This document shows, piece by piece, positions 1 to 14,200 of a stretch of DNA of 64,000 nucleotides (the stretch's first letter is position 1; every line of letters starts with the position of its first letter). Under the pieces are notes generated by a model that did not search any database, was not told the origin of the DNA, and saw only the letters and a program-made list of their open reading frames with translations. The position numbers were made by a program, and so were the translations under genes. The DNA is from Brachionus koreanus. Its lineage: Eukaryota > Rotifera > Eurotatoria > Ploima > Brachionidae. Where the stretch lies: NCBI GenBank assembly GCA_016987375.1, contig PJRA01000444.1, positions 667,971 through 731,970 of the forward strand. Direction: 5' to 3'.

Positions 1-3000
1 GCCAACTGTCAATGTTTTGCAAAAATCAATCAAGTATACATTAGACATATTGGCTGTTTGATCGCATTGCACTACTAGACCACGTGACCATTTTCCTACT
101 TGTATTGAATTAATAGCACATGGTTGAGACTTAAGGTCACCATTTAGTCTAACTAATGACGATTTATTTTCTTTATGCCATTGGTGAAATTTGGCTATAA
201 ACTCCATTCTCTTTTCATTGTTAACACTTTGAACTATTCCAAAATGCTTTGCTGTATCCACATTAGTCAACATGACTTTGACTCGAGTTTTAAGATCAAG
301 CTTAACTTGATTGTAAATTATACACTTTGTTTCAAAAAGTTCGGCAAGCAAATCTGGTCGAATCAAATCAACATTATACACATTATCTTTGAGATTTTTT
401 ATTCTTAAAGTGATTTCTTTGCATGAGCGAATTTTGTCTTTCAAAATACTAGAAGACAGATTAAATTTGTAGGCCAACGGTTCCAATTCGTACAAATTTT
501 CAGGTAATTTGAACAAATCATTTAGCTTTGCATACACAACTTCACCATAATCAACTAGTTCTAATTTGATGTTAAGCTCAGATTTTATTTTAAAAATGTC
601 CAAAATCAATGCACGTGCTTGTTTGGGTTTAAAAATGCACACAAGTCCTGTTCTTATATCTTTACTTGTTAATTGATCAGACATGTTTGCCAAACAATCA
701 TTTAATTTCTTATTTACTTCTTCTTTAATAATCAAACTAGCACTAAACTCGTTTGATGTTATAAAATTAATGAATTTAAATTTGTACTCTTGATCTATGT
801 TCAATTTTGTCTGAGTTTTTAATTGTTTAAATTGTTTAAGATAATCAATTAAATTTTGTCCATTTATGTGTATTACAATTTCAATTGATTTTAAATTGTC
901 GGATTGTAAAGGCACAAAATTGATTATTTTTTTCTCTAATGACCATTGCTTGTAAATGCTGGCTTGAAATGGTTGGTTTTGCAATATCTGTTTAAATTGA
1001 TCAATTAGCGCGTTGTTCTCGTAGGCGGATTCGTTAATTGACTGAGAAGCATCGAGAAAATTTGGCGAGCTAGAGTCCACGCCGTATAGTTTACAACAGA
1101 TGGCTTGCGGAGCTATGGACTGAACAGTTTCGCTGATTAGTATCAAATCAGCTAAGGATATTTTTTTGGTATAGCCGTAATCAATAAAAAAAGCTTGGTA
1201 TATGTCAGTATGAGCTGATACATATGTGTTTAATAAAATGACGCGTGCAAATTTGTCCGATTCTTTGACAGCATAAACTTTTCCCATTTGTGGTGGATTT
1301 TTAAGCTTTTTAAGTCCTAATTCAAGTTTTATTTGTTCTTGAATAAATTTTAGCTGTTTTTCAACATCATGTGGATGAATATAAAAGTTTATTAATGAGT
1401 TTACATGGCTTAGAGTATAGTAAGTGGAAAGACGTTGAGGTTGCTCTGGAAGTGAATCTGAATTGGTTGAGTGGATCTTGACTATTTTGTACAAGCCTTT
1501 TAGATCCAGTTCATGTGTCCATGAATCGATAACACTTAGTTTTATGACTTCACCATAGTAACGTGATTTGTGAATAAGCCGATGTATTGGTGTATGACGT
1601 TCTACGTGACCTAAGACTTTACATTTGATTAACATGAAAGGTATCTTTTCTAATACACGTATGGACCAATCTTGACTTGTCAGACATCTAAGACGAGTTT
1701 TTTTAACTGTCAAATGCTTTCCAGTGTCCAAGTTAAGAACAACACATTTGTCATCTTGTTCGTCTATTACTACACCTCGACATATGTCTTTGGAAGAGTC
1801 GTCTTTTTTTTCCTCTTCTATGACATGTTCAGCTAGTGAAAGAACTGAATCGCTTGGAAACACTGTTTTTGTACTAGAGCCACAATCAATTAGACACATG
1901 GACCCTATTTTAAATTTTATATCATCAGAATGGATTTGATAATCGAACAGTCCAGTACTGGTGTAAATTTTAGACATTTCACGTTTGTAAACATGATTAT
2001 TGGCTAGTTCGTTCAATATATCGAATTGACTGTAATCAGGCTCACAATGAACTACTCTTCCACTAAGAGGATTTTTTAACAAATTAATACACATTTCTAA
2101 AATTGTGTTTATATCCAAATCATCATTGTTATACAAGCGTACACACTTTTTTTGTTGAACACAAACCTTTATTCAAAGAAAAATTTAATTTTCGTGAATT
2201 CCTAAAAATTAGTCTAATCTAACAAAAATTAAAATTGAGAGTGCTTTAGATTTTTTTAAAACAATTTTTATGAAACATTTTGTAACAAATAGTATGATTT
2301 TTTTTTCAGAAAGTTAGAAATCTTTAAATCTTCAATTTAGATTAATTTAACCTAAAAAAAATTATGTATAATATAGTTTATAATAAAAATTTAATGATCA
2401 TGCTCAAAAATTATATTTTATTATTATTTTTTGATTTAATTTATTTTTTAATTTTAAATTTTATTTTTGAAGCTTCTAATTTATAAAAGGTCAAAAAAAG
2501 TTTTTTATTTTTAACTTGTGTCAATGTGTAAATGCATCACGATCAAATTTTTCCAAATTTAAATAATGTTAAATTTGCAGAATTTAACTAGAATGTTCTT
2601 AGTAAAGCATCTATGAATGCTGCATTCATAGAACTTGGTTTAGATTTTAAATCCTTTTTTCGGAAAAAATTTTTAGAATTTTTTACATTTTGTTCTGTTC
2701 CATTGTACTAACTTTCACAAAGCTTACAACTAAAGATTAATAATGTTCATTAATTTTGTTTTTTCTAAGATCATTTATACTGTTATCTTGATAAGAATAT
2801 AAAAAGAAAATTATTATGTACCAGAAAAAGCTGATTATTTGTTTAAAATTCACTTTTTGTTCGAATACAAAAATATAAAACTAATACCTTTAAACTTGTG
2901 CTTGAATTTAATTCATAATTAATCAGATCTTTGAATATATTTTGCAATTGTATTTTCTGATCAGATGTAAGTATTAGTATGCAATCACTGTTGTTCAATT

Positions 3001-6000
3001 GAAGATCATATTTATTGCAAGCACTTTGAATTTTGTCAATAAAATGAGTTGATGGACAAAGATGATCTTTTGAGAGCATAGCTTTATAATCCAAATCGAT
3101 AAAGTTACACTCAAATTGATTGTTTTTTCTTGAAATTAGACTAGTGCGTACATATGGCTGTACCAATTTAAAAGATTTGATTACATTTTGTCCAACTATG
3201 GCAAGACACTGGTTAATTGTGTCAATATCCCAAGATTCCATTGTTTGCTCCACCAACGATTCAATAAATTCGTCAATTTTGTTAAGAATATTTAAATTTT
3301 TAAGCTTAACACTCTTGCTAAATTCATTGGCCAAATTTAATACATTTGCATTAAATTCTGGTATTGATTCATCTATTTTAATTTGCAAAGGCTGAGTTGG
3401 TTTAGAATCAATCGTAAGACAGGCTAGAGCTTCGCTTACTAAAATATCACATATATTCTCATTATTGATGAACAAATTAACTGGACTTGATGCCAAATCT
3501 AAATCAATTTGTTTCAAAACTTTTACAGTAACTTTTGATCGACCTGTCAAAACTTTAAAATACTGCACAATGTCTGACGAGTCTTTTTTAAGCTCATTGA
3601 GCTTAGCAATCAGATTTGCTAATTTTTTTCTAATGTTAAGTTTACACTTGAGAGCCAGCGGTTCTATTTGCTTGAGTTCAGATTCACATTTGAATAATTC
3701 AGACGAGCTAATATGGCCTTCATTGCCGTAATCAATGTAACGTATACGCACAGTTTGATCAGGTAATTTTAAAGTCGAATTTATCGATTGATTTAGATTA
3801 AGAGCCGCCGACTTTACTTCTATTACTTGGGCCCGATACATTTGTTCGTCCACGTGATATTTGGCTACACACATATCGCCAACTTTGACTGGCTTATCAA
3901 ATTTTTTAACACACTTATCAATCAAATGTCTCATATTCATCAATTTCAAATCAGCATCCTCTGCTTGAAAGTAAAAATCACTCATTGAATTAACATGGAT
4001 TACATAGCCGTTTAGAATCTGTGTATATTCTGGATAATCATGGTTTCGAGTAACGTCTAAATTGGAGCGAGATTTTTTAGTGTGTTCTTTGAACACAAAG
4101 CCTGATTGATCTGGATCTTCGTTCCACACGGATGCTTCGTTAATTGAATGACTTATGTAGGAGTTTTTTTGAGACCAGCTTGAATCGTTTAATCTAGAAG
4201 CATCAGCATTAGCTGGATGATTGCTTTCTTCTAAATTTGCACTGCTCCAATTTGATTGATCATAAGTGAGAACAGTGTCATTCTTTGGATGATTGCTATC
4301 GTTTGTTGACTTTATACTCCATTGGCTTTCATCTACATAATCTATTGTTTCATTTTTAGGATGCATTGCGGTTTTATCAATAGTGGAATTATTACGAGAC
4401 CATGACATTTCATCAAAGTCATTTACTGTTTCGTTTTTGGGATGCATAACAGTGTTGTCAATAAGTGAACCATTTCTAGACCATGATGTTTCATCTATAC
4501 AATCAACTGTTTCATTTTTAGGATGATTTTCACTCTCATTTAAACTTTCTGTGGCATAAAACAAAACATCACTCGGAGCATCATTATTATTAGTGTTGAT
4601 TGGACCCAAAGGCTCAGCAGCACTTTCAACCATATTGACTTGGGTTGAGGTCTTGAAATTTTGAGCCAACTGTTTTGAGCTTTCTAGTTTATCCTGATCT
4701 TCATCATCGTCATCTATCGGGCGATTTTTTTTCAATTCATCTGTCTTACAGCCCGAATTTAAATCATAATATTCATCACATGCATTCTTGATAATTTCTT
4801 GATTAATTTTGATCATAAAATTTTTGTCCTCCAATAACTCTTGACTAATAACAAGGCCATTTTTAGCAATGGACAAGTCAACTAAAATCGGAACATTGCT
4901 AGAATCGTTTTTTAATTTACAATCGAATTTAATTTCTAAATTAACCAAATCATTTAAATTTGAATAGGCGTTTGAGTCTGCGTTAAGTTCGAAGCCTAAC
5001 GAACAATTCAATGCTAAGGGCTTAACATTAAGCAAATCATCACTCATTTTAGTTATTGTTTTAAACTCAATGTAATCTCTATTGCCAAAATCAATAAGTT
5101 CACAAAACGCCTCTCTTCTATCTTCTAACCATTCTAAAATTTTGCATCTGTAAAACAAGCCGTCTTGTTTAAACTGACCAATGCACATATTTGATTGTTT
5201 TATATCGAATGGGTCTAAACATTGGTCAATAATTGGCTGTATTTTTTCTATTTCTGAATCAAAATCGCTTTTTTGTATAAAAAAATCAACACTTGAATGC
5301 ATAAAGGCAATGAAACAGTCTTTGATTACTTCTTCATCGCCAAGTGTATTTTCCAATTGACTCGAATTAGCAGTGCTGTATAATTCACTTTTTTCATTTG
5401 AATTTTCTTCAATATTTGTTTCCATTAATGTTCTAGTTAGTGTTTCATCATAGCCATCATAATTCTTAAGATTTAAATCAGTTGTTTCCCAAGTATCGTT
5501 TTTAGCAACTTGATTCTTTGGTGCAAAAATGGATACATTTGTTGTAGCATTCATAGTTGTATCGTCATTAAGACTCTCAGCTATTGCTTTATCGTCATCC
5601 AAACTATCACTTATAGTGACATTATTGTATTGTACACAGCTAACTTGTTCTATTTCACCCGCTAGCTTTTTTTTGAATAAATCAATGACATTTTCTTTGC
5701 TTTGAGCATCGAACATTTCGACTAAATAAAAGCCTGAATCGTTGTATCTATTATCAGTGAGTCTTGTTTTAACCTTTACATCAAACCGACCCTCGTCAAG
5801 TATTTCCAAAAAGTACGAGTTTATTAATTCGAGTTCTTCATTGCTGGGTACATAGTCCAAGTCTATGCGACAATTGATGGCAAAATTTCTTGGAAATCTA
5901 TCCACTAGATCTGGTGTTATTTCTCTTATATCATCTGCTTGAACTTTTCCAGTATTTCCATAATCAATGTAGAATACTTCAATAAAGTCTGTTTTTGAGC

Positions 6001-9000
6001 GAATTATTTTGGCACGATAGAAAAATCCATCTTCAAATGCTGCGACACAAAGCTTTCCAGATTCCAAAGATTTTGCTTGCTGAAGTTTGTTAGTCTGCAC
6101 TTTAATTTGTATTGTATCTTGCAGCTCTTTGAGTAAAACATCCATATTTAATTTTTGTAAATAAAAGTCTTCAATTGAATTTATGTGACTTATTAATGAT
6201 AAAAATTGATGCGAATTTATATTCCTAAAGCTTTGTTCTATTACAAGATCGACAAGGTTTTTGCCGTTTTCAATGCTGATGAATTCGGCTTGATTAGTCG
6301 ACTCATCTTGACTAAACGCTTGAGAAAAGTCAAGAGAAAATTTAGTTTTTTTGAAACTTTCAAGATTTTCACCAATCAATTCAGAATCGACAAAGTCATT
6401 CAGTTTGCTTGCCGAGTTGAATTTTTTCAAATAGCTTGCTTTATTTAATTTTAGCTCATACAAAAACTGTGGCTGCAGTTTAAATTGAAGTGGTATTTGC
6501 AGAAATTTATAGTCAATTGTTTGTTCATCTAAAAGATCGACAGTGTCCTCTAGACCCAAGTCAATATAGTAGATTTTCAGATTGTGACTTTTTTTGCTTA
6601 TTAGAATACGTGAATAAAATGCACGAACAAAATCACGAATATTCGGCTCATCTATCGACAATAGAAACTTTTCGCTTCGAGTACGAGACAAATACATATC
6701 ACCTTGTTTTAACATTTTGGCTCGTTGATCACTTGTTTTTGCGTATTCGGCTATTTTGTGACTAAAATCAACTAGTTTTTCAAACAATTGATCCGATTGA
6801 GCACATATTTTGAAGTTTTTTGAATCTAATTTATCAACAAAATTGTTAATTTTAACCTCTTGATCCAATACACTCATTATCGACTGTGTTTCATAATCAG
6901 TTTGAACCATGCGGTTTATTATTTGATTAAACTGAAAATCAATTTGGTTATTTTTATCGAAAAATTCCACAATAAAAGGCTCTGATTTTGTCAATAATTT
7001 TATTTGATAGTCATTGCCAGGCTTTATTTTTAGTAAAAATTTTTCTTTTTCTTCTCTTGTCCACACTTTTTCAATATTATCGGCCAAAGTAAGTCGACAA
7101 TGAATGGCAAACTTATGAAACTGGTAGAGACTGAGTGGCATCATATAACATTTCATACCAGGTTCTAAGCATCCTCGTTTGCCATAGTCAATGTAAAAAA
7201 AATATTTGTTTTTACCATTCTTGGACAACAGTCTACACCGGAAAAAATTTTCTTTATACTTAATCAAAAACATTTTCTGGCTATTTAACTCTTCTATTTC
7301 CACTAGTGGAATCATTAATTTTTTCATGCTTTCTATTTTAGGCATACATGCTTTCAAATTGAAATAAATATGTTTAAGTCCATGCTCAATGTTGGTCAAT
7401 TTAACATCCAAAATATCATTTACCTTTCCTATAGCTTCATCGTTCATAATTGCATCGGTCGAAGACGGATGAATGTAATAATCCGGTTTGAGGATGCCAA
7501 TTTGATAGAGTAATGCATAAAAATCGTCAATAATTATTTCATTTTTGTTCCTGAACATGGCAAATGTCCAATTAACTTTATCTGTTTGGTCAAGACTGCC
7601 ATACAAAATGAGCTGTTCAAATAATTTTTCAGACAAATTAAGCTGTTCTGTATATAAAACCTTGTTAATCTTGACCGCTGTTGGTGCATATTTTGCAAAC
7701 TCCTTATTTAGATAGACCACTTGTTCAATTTTAGTCGATTGACAATTTCCATAGTCGACAAATTCCAACATGACCTCATTTTTATTTTGAATGCTCAAAA
7801 TTTTAGCTCTATACCACAAATCATCTTCATAGAACTTGGCGCCCACAGCCAATCTGGATATATCACTAATAGTGTTGAGTTCGTCTTCATTCAAACGGAC
7901 TCCACATTCACATGACTGTTGAAATTCATCAAATTTTTCATCGAATGCACCAAATTCAGAATTTAATTGTGCATGAAAATTATTTATAGAATCATAATTG
8001 CTAATATTAATTGAATAATGTGAATCTGAATCGAGCTTTAGTGGTTCATAAAAATAGTATTCAGGAGACTTGATTTTTTTGGTTTCAGTATCACTAGTAC
8101 TCATCTCTAGCATTGTCACTTGTGTTTCTTCAAGATTAGATTTTACTTGAGGCTTGAATTTTTGTGACAAATCCAAAACTGAATTGTCCAAGCTATCGAC
8201 AAGCATGTGATAAACAGATTCGGACGATTCATCAAACAAATTCAACCAATATCTATCCAAGTCTCTAATTTTATCTTTTTTCATTACTTTAGCCAAAAAT
8301 TTTCTATTTAGAGCGATTTCTTTAAACTTGAACAAAATGGTCTCGTCTACTTCATCATCATTTAATTGAGCCATTCCATCCAAGCATCCTATAGAGCTTT
8401 GACATTGGGTTTCTAAAAACTTGTCGTAAATCTCTCTTAGTTCACGTTTACTTGAATATCTTGTACGACCAGTGTCGACAAGTCGAATCAAACAATGATC
8501 TTGATCATAGACATGTACTATTTTAGCTCTATGCCATTCTTTAGCTTCATAATCATGATACACACATGGATAATTTTCAATCAAGGCTGGCTGAGGCAAA
8601 TTTACTTTTTTCTCATAAAAATACTTGATGTTGTTAATTGAATTTTTGATGGTCTCGGTCTCTTTGAGCTTGAAATAAAATTCACTAAATGTTTCTATGT
8701 GAGTGATGACTATTTCATAAGTCTTATCTTTTTGTAAATCAAGAAATTCATTTGTGAAGCGTTTTACTCCATCTATCACAAAACTTTTAATCCGAGAAGT
8801 TTGTTTACCAACTGGAATTTTTTTTAAAGGTGAAGCTTCGATTTTAGTCACTAGACTATTTTGAATCAACATATCAGAAAAATTTGTTGAATCAACCTTA
8901 ACATGCACTAAATAAGAGTCGTCTAGTTTTTTGCCAGTAAAACAACAAGAAACATGACCGACCATTGAATTGAACATAAAATCGGACACTTCTTGCATCT

Positions 9001-10052
9001 TGTGCTCCAAAAAGCCATCACTTGGTGGCTTGACACCGTCCAAACAACACTTAATAGCCATTGTCGGATGTGATGCAAATCTTGAGTCTAGTTTTAGAAT
9101 TTCGTCTAATTTAACTATTTCTTCATTACCATAGTCGACAAAAACAACCTTAGCCAGCTTTTCATTCACTTCTTTGACCATTGCCCGATACCATTGCTGG
9201 TCTTCGCTGAATTTGGCCACACAGTTCACTCCTATTTGTATGTTGGTCAATTTCTGAGACTCAAGATTAACATTTTGATAAAATTCCTGCAGCTCTGACT
9301 CAAATTGATAGAAATCATTCAAAAAATTATTGATTTGTACAAAAAAACAAAATGGAGAATAGATTGTTGAAATTGTTATGTCATAATTTTGATCAAAATC
9401 AAACTTAGCATTTGAAATTTTCAACTGTAAATTAATTAAATCGGCTTGGACTGATTGACCGAAGCCGTTCTTAATCAAATGCTGACCAATATTAACATTT
9501 TTAACAAATAAATCAGCATGATAAATATTGTCCACTTTTGATTTAATATTTAAAGTGACAATTTTGTTAAGAGCTAGTTTGTTGAATTCATTGATGGAAT
9601 CAAGAGACCAAGAACCGGCGTTTGATGGCTTGATCCCGTCTAGGGTACAATGAAGTGCAAATGATGGCTGAACTTGGAAAGAAGAGTTCAGTTTTTTAAC
9701 TGATTTTAAGGGAATCAAATCTGTTCGTCCATTGTCTATATAGGAAATGTAAACATCTGATTTGTTTACTATTAGGATCTCGCAACGATGCCACTCAAAT
9801 AACTGTTGATTGAATGTGCAGTATTTGGAACCTAGTTGAGGATCAGACACAGTCAATTCAGGACTTAAGTAAGAGTTATCGGGAAAATAAAAAAAAGAAT
9901 TTTAAGACTCACTTTTCATGCGCGTCTTCATATTCGGCTTGGAGCTGACTTAGCATTTCGGTATAATCATTTTTATACTCTTCTAATCTGATCCAAAAAT
10001 TATGAGGGCTTTTTGCATAAACTACCTCGGCACACTTTCGATTCGAACACAT
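1..10052 (-). CDS. Giant multi-Tudor-domain protein (Tudor/TDRD type), 3' end outside window
   Basis: Exons read 10052-9913, 9863-2888 and 2145-1, and the frame is still open at base 1, giving at least 3087 residues. The start is the ATG at 10052; its 46 codons join across a 49-nt intron in phase. Intron 2 (2887-2146) is 742 nt and also closes in phase. The protein is built of extended Tudor repeats with the hallmark Y-I-D-Y-G-N or variants and a preceding W/F-Y-R-A strand. Signatures lie near 9730, 9130, 8475, 7755, 7180, 6555, 5960, 5085, 3730, weakly at 3090, and in exon 3 near 1885, 1715, 1180, 550 and 25. Drosophila Tudor (11 domains) and TDRD6 are the closest in style. Such proteins bind symmetrically dimethylated arginines of Piwi proteins in germ granules; that role is inferred here. 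A five-copy HPKN repeat sits in one linker. Orthology to a particular TDRD is not settled. Confidence 0.9.
2146..2887 (-). other. Intron 2 of the Tudor gene
   Basis: 742-nt AT-rich intron with donor GTATTAG at 2887 and acceptor AG at 2147-2146. The flanking coding frame is continuous in phase 0. It contains one perfect hairpin (2610-2632); nothing else is recognisable. Confidence 0.75.
4130..4530 (-). repeat. Five-copy HPKN-x-T...W protein repeat inside the Tudor gene
   Basis: In the linker between the Tudor repeats near 5085 and 3730, the encoded protein carries tandem units starting HPKNET, HPKNET, HPKNET, HPKNDT and a degenerate HPANAD. The first four units are 27, 27, 24 and 24 residues. 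Each has a conserved tryptophan flanked by serine about 14-15 residues in (for example SWSR, QWS, NWSS). The units are rich in N, D, S and T. The DNA copies have diverged, so this is not a recent slippage product. Function unknown. Confidence 0.85.
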
Positions 10053-11270
10053 GTTTTCCTTTTCATTTTAATTTAAAATTTTCAAGTATTATTTTTTTCA
10101 AACATTTCTTACCATTTTGTCCAAGTAAGGAAAAAAATTTTTTAAAAAATTTATTTTTTACAAAAAAAAGATTTAGATTAAGTAACGGGCTTCAAGATTG
10201 AGAGATTTTAGCATGTGTATTATTTTTTAAATTCAAAAGCACGGAGTTTGCGAGTTATTCATGCAATCTCACAGTTGATACTACGATTTTATGTTTTTAT
10301 GTTTATATTTTTCAATGTTATTATTAATGCATTTTTATTTAGGTTTAGAGCTAATTTAAAAAAAAAGGAATGCTATATTTTATTTAAAAAATTTTTTATA
10401 TTATTTTATTAGATTTCTTAATTTTTATTTTTCCTAAATTTTTTGGATTTTACGAACGTTTCTTTAAAAAGTCTATAATGAGATTTAAAAATTTTATTCA
10501 ATCAATAATTTTCAAAGGAAAAAAATCTATTTTTTAAAATTTAATTTAAATATCAAAGCTTAATTAAAAAGCATGCAATAATTACTTAAGCATTAAACAT
10601 CATTTTAAATAACGGATTTTCAAAAGATTGAGATTTTGAAAAATATTTTCTAATGGACTAGATTCACCCAACACTGTTATTTATATACACAATATGTACA
10701 AATATTAAAGTATAATTTATTATATTTTTAACAGATATGGGCCATCTGAGAAAACTAAAAAAATACTAAAAATTACTTATAAATGACAAGTTTCCATTAA
10801 AGTTTTCTTAGTTATATTGAACTTACATATATTAAATAGCTTATTTTAAAAGAAAAGACAAGTTAGATTTTATTTCTTCTTCAAAATATTTTAAAATTAA
10901 AAACCATTTTGCAATTTTGTGGTACATTGAGATTTACAATATGAAAAATTTCTCCATACTTTAAAATCAATTTTGCTATTTAATCAATGAATCTAAAAAT
11001 TTTATTTTAATTTTAAAATTTTGTAATTTTCTTATTAAGTATAATAGGGATTTTGATACTTTCAAAGTTATTTTTTAATTTTTAAAAAAAAATTCTAGTT
11101 TGATTTAATTTTTTTAATTTGATAAAATAAAATTAAATTAAAATAAAATAAAATTTGATAAAATTTTAAAAATTTTAAAAATTTTAAAATTTATTTAAAT
11201 CATAATTTAAAAAAAAAAGCTAAAATTAATTCCGGTTACAATAAGTCTAAAACATGAAATATTTTCATTT
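10053..11270. other. AT-rich spacer between Tudor 5' end and atlastin 3' end
   Basis: About 1.2 kb of very AT-rich sequence with short poly-A/T and AAAATTTT-type low complexity. It should hold the Tudor promoter and the atlastin 3' UTR. No coding exon, RNA gene or transposon end was recognised. Confidence 0.6.
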
Positions 11271-14200
11271 TTATATTGAACTAAGGATTCTACTTTTTAA
11301 ATTTTTGATATTTTTTAAAAATATCGAAAAAAAATCTAAGTTAAAATCAATTGTAAATGTAATTAGTAATTTAAAAAAATAAATTAAATTAGAAAAAAAA
11401 TTCGTATAGCCTATATTTAAACTTTGTATGTAATCGTTTAGCACAATGACATATGATGTGAACAAAAAAAATACCAAACTAGCTACATAAAAAGTAGCTT
11501 GAACCAAATCCTTAGGACTTTTGTGCCAGTTAATGCGTGGTTTGCTCATTCCATTTTCACTTTGTTTCATTAATAAATTTAGGCTATCTTTGAATGATGG
11601 TGACTTTTTCGGTTGTCTTTTTTGATTTTGTACTAAATAATCTGCAAATAATGCTCTTAATTCATTTACTAAATTTTCCCTATCTTCATTTAATTCACAA
11701 TCAATTGGCAATAGAATACTAAATTTATTCATGGTATTACTAAGTGCTTTTTCATGTCTTGTATTCAGAGTTTCTAAATCAACATAAGCTTCATTTAATT
11801 GATTCATACAATTTACGTATTCATCAACACATTTTTTTTTCAAGTTACTGACTATTTTTAAGTTGTTATGGTGAATTTCTTTGTCGTAAACCTCCAACAG
11901 TTGATCAAGCTCACTATTAAGAGCAACATAAGCCTCATTTAGCTCTGGTATTTCGATTCTAATCTTGTCGAATTCCCACAAACAATTGAATTTGACCTCT
12001 TGATGTTTCATAAAAAATGAAATCGGTCTAATATAGTGTTGGTTATCTGCCAAAAACTTAAATAAAATAAATATTTATCAATAAAAAGCAAAAAAAAATT
12101 ACTTTATTGATCTCTTCTTTATATTTATTTAGGCATTTTGTGCTAATCATTTGAATAAAATTTTTTTTTTTCTCATTGTTTATTTGAAGAAAATAACTCT
12201 GCTGAATTTGAATCTCGTTTTTAAAAATTTGACTTTCCATTTCCAGCTCAAGATCATCCAAATAAATTAAATTTAATTTTAAATATTCTATTGATTGTTC
12301 AATTAAATCACTAAACTCGTTTTGTAAGATGCTTTCTTCTACAAATGGATCACTTTCGTCCAAAATCTTTTATTTAAAATATTCATATTAGAAAGTATTA
12401 AATGCATGTGATTTTCAAAAAAAAGATGAGACAATATTTCAGTCTACAAAAAAATTTTTACAAAATTTATTTAGAACATTTGTCTTTAATTTCTTTGAAC
12501 CTGTTTATTTCGTTATTTTTTCACATCGCTTAAAAGGCGTTCATTGAAATAAAAGTATTAAATTCATGTAATTTTCCAAAAAAATTAGACAATATTTTAG
12601 ACTATCTTGATGGAAACACATTCTAATTCAAATGTCCTTTGAACAGTTTGAGATTAATTTTTTTTATTCAATTTAAGTAAATTCCAATTAAATATTAACA
12701 AACATATTATTTTAGATAAAAAATTTTTTAAAAATCTTGCAATTAAAACTGAAAAGTTAAAAAGATAACTAAACAAGGAACTATTCGAAAATTTATTACT
12801 TAAAGAATTCAATCTAAATTGGAGTTGTTCACAAAAAAAAAAAATTTCAATTTGAGTTTTTAATGAAAAAAATATTAAAAATAAATTACTTAATGATACT
12901 CATATTTTAATATAACAAATTGGTAATATTATGATTTTACAAAAAAATTTACTTTTTAAAAAATCCTATTTAAAATAAGGTAAAAAAAAAGTATTTTAAT
13001 AAGTTTTTTAAATTAATATACCATTAAATAAATAAAGTGAATTGAATAACACACAAGAATTAATTTCATCAAAAATAAATTAACTTGATGGATAAAGTAT
13101 AAAAAGAATAATTCTATTTGGGAATCTCGCAAATTTATAATTTTTTATTTCTATGATTATCTTCAAAATTTTACATATCTTACTCGATTTTGGCGACCAA
13201 AATCCGCATCGGGTTTTGGAACAGTTTAAAAGAAGAAACAATTAATTTAAGAACAGTTGAAAAGTTTAAAATGTATTTAGATGAAGATTTTAAATATTAA
13301 CATTAAATAGTTTTATTATTTATATATTTAGAATTGGCTGTCAAAGTGTGCCAAACACACTCACTAGTGCTTGCACTAGCGACGGCTAAAATACTACTAC
13401 TACTACTAAAATTAAAATTAGAGCAATCCATGCCAAATTTTTAATTTTAAAATTTGTTTTTTTTTAATTGATTTATTTTATTAAATATATTGAAAATTTT
13501 TTTACATGAAAAGAGTTTTTTATAATTTAAGATATCTTGAAGGAAAGAAAAAAAGATAAATTAGGACAAAAAATAAATCATATCCAATTAATTTTATTAA
13601 TAAAATAAAATATAACTCATTTACCTTTGTTAAATATTTTTTGTGTGTTAAAAGTTGATTTTGTTTGCATATCAAATTATTATGCTTTTTGTAGATCTAA
13701 AAAAAGGAATTTAGTCAAAAAAGTTTATCTCATTATTCATATTCCTACAGAAGCTATTGATTCCATGTCAGGTATTGTTTGACTATTCAAAACATTAACG
13801 TATTCCTTTGATAAATAGTTTAAAATTTTATTTTTTAAATGAACAATTAAATACCTTAAATTTTTCCAACAAATTTTTTCCACTCAAATGAACAGCACCT
13901 GCTCGATTCAAAGAAACACTTTGAATAGTTTTTTCAAAAAAAATTTTGCTAAACTCATTAAATTCAGTATCAAGCTCTTAAATAAAATTAAAAAAAAAAA
14001 ATTATAAAATATTTAAACGTAATACCATCGAAAGTGCCACGGCAATCTTTTTTTAAAATAGACTGACCGGGATGAGGCAAAAGAAAGCAATTTTTTTTTT
14101 TGAAATAAAATTCCAAATTTTTAGTTATGTCCTTAATTTCCTCCGATTCATTGCCGCAGTTGTCAAGCCTCGATTTAAGAAGTTTTTCTCCACCGGAAAA

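Noticed and set aside
6206..6765. Plus-strand open frames opposite the Tudor gene
   Set aside because: They lie fully antisense to a strongly supported Tudor coding exon and show no domain; shadows of the real frame.
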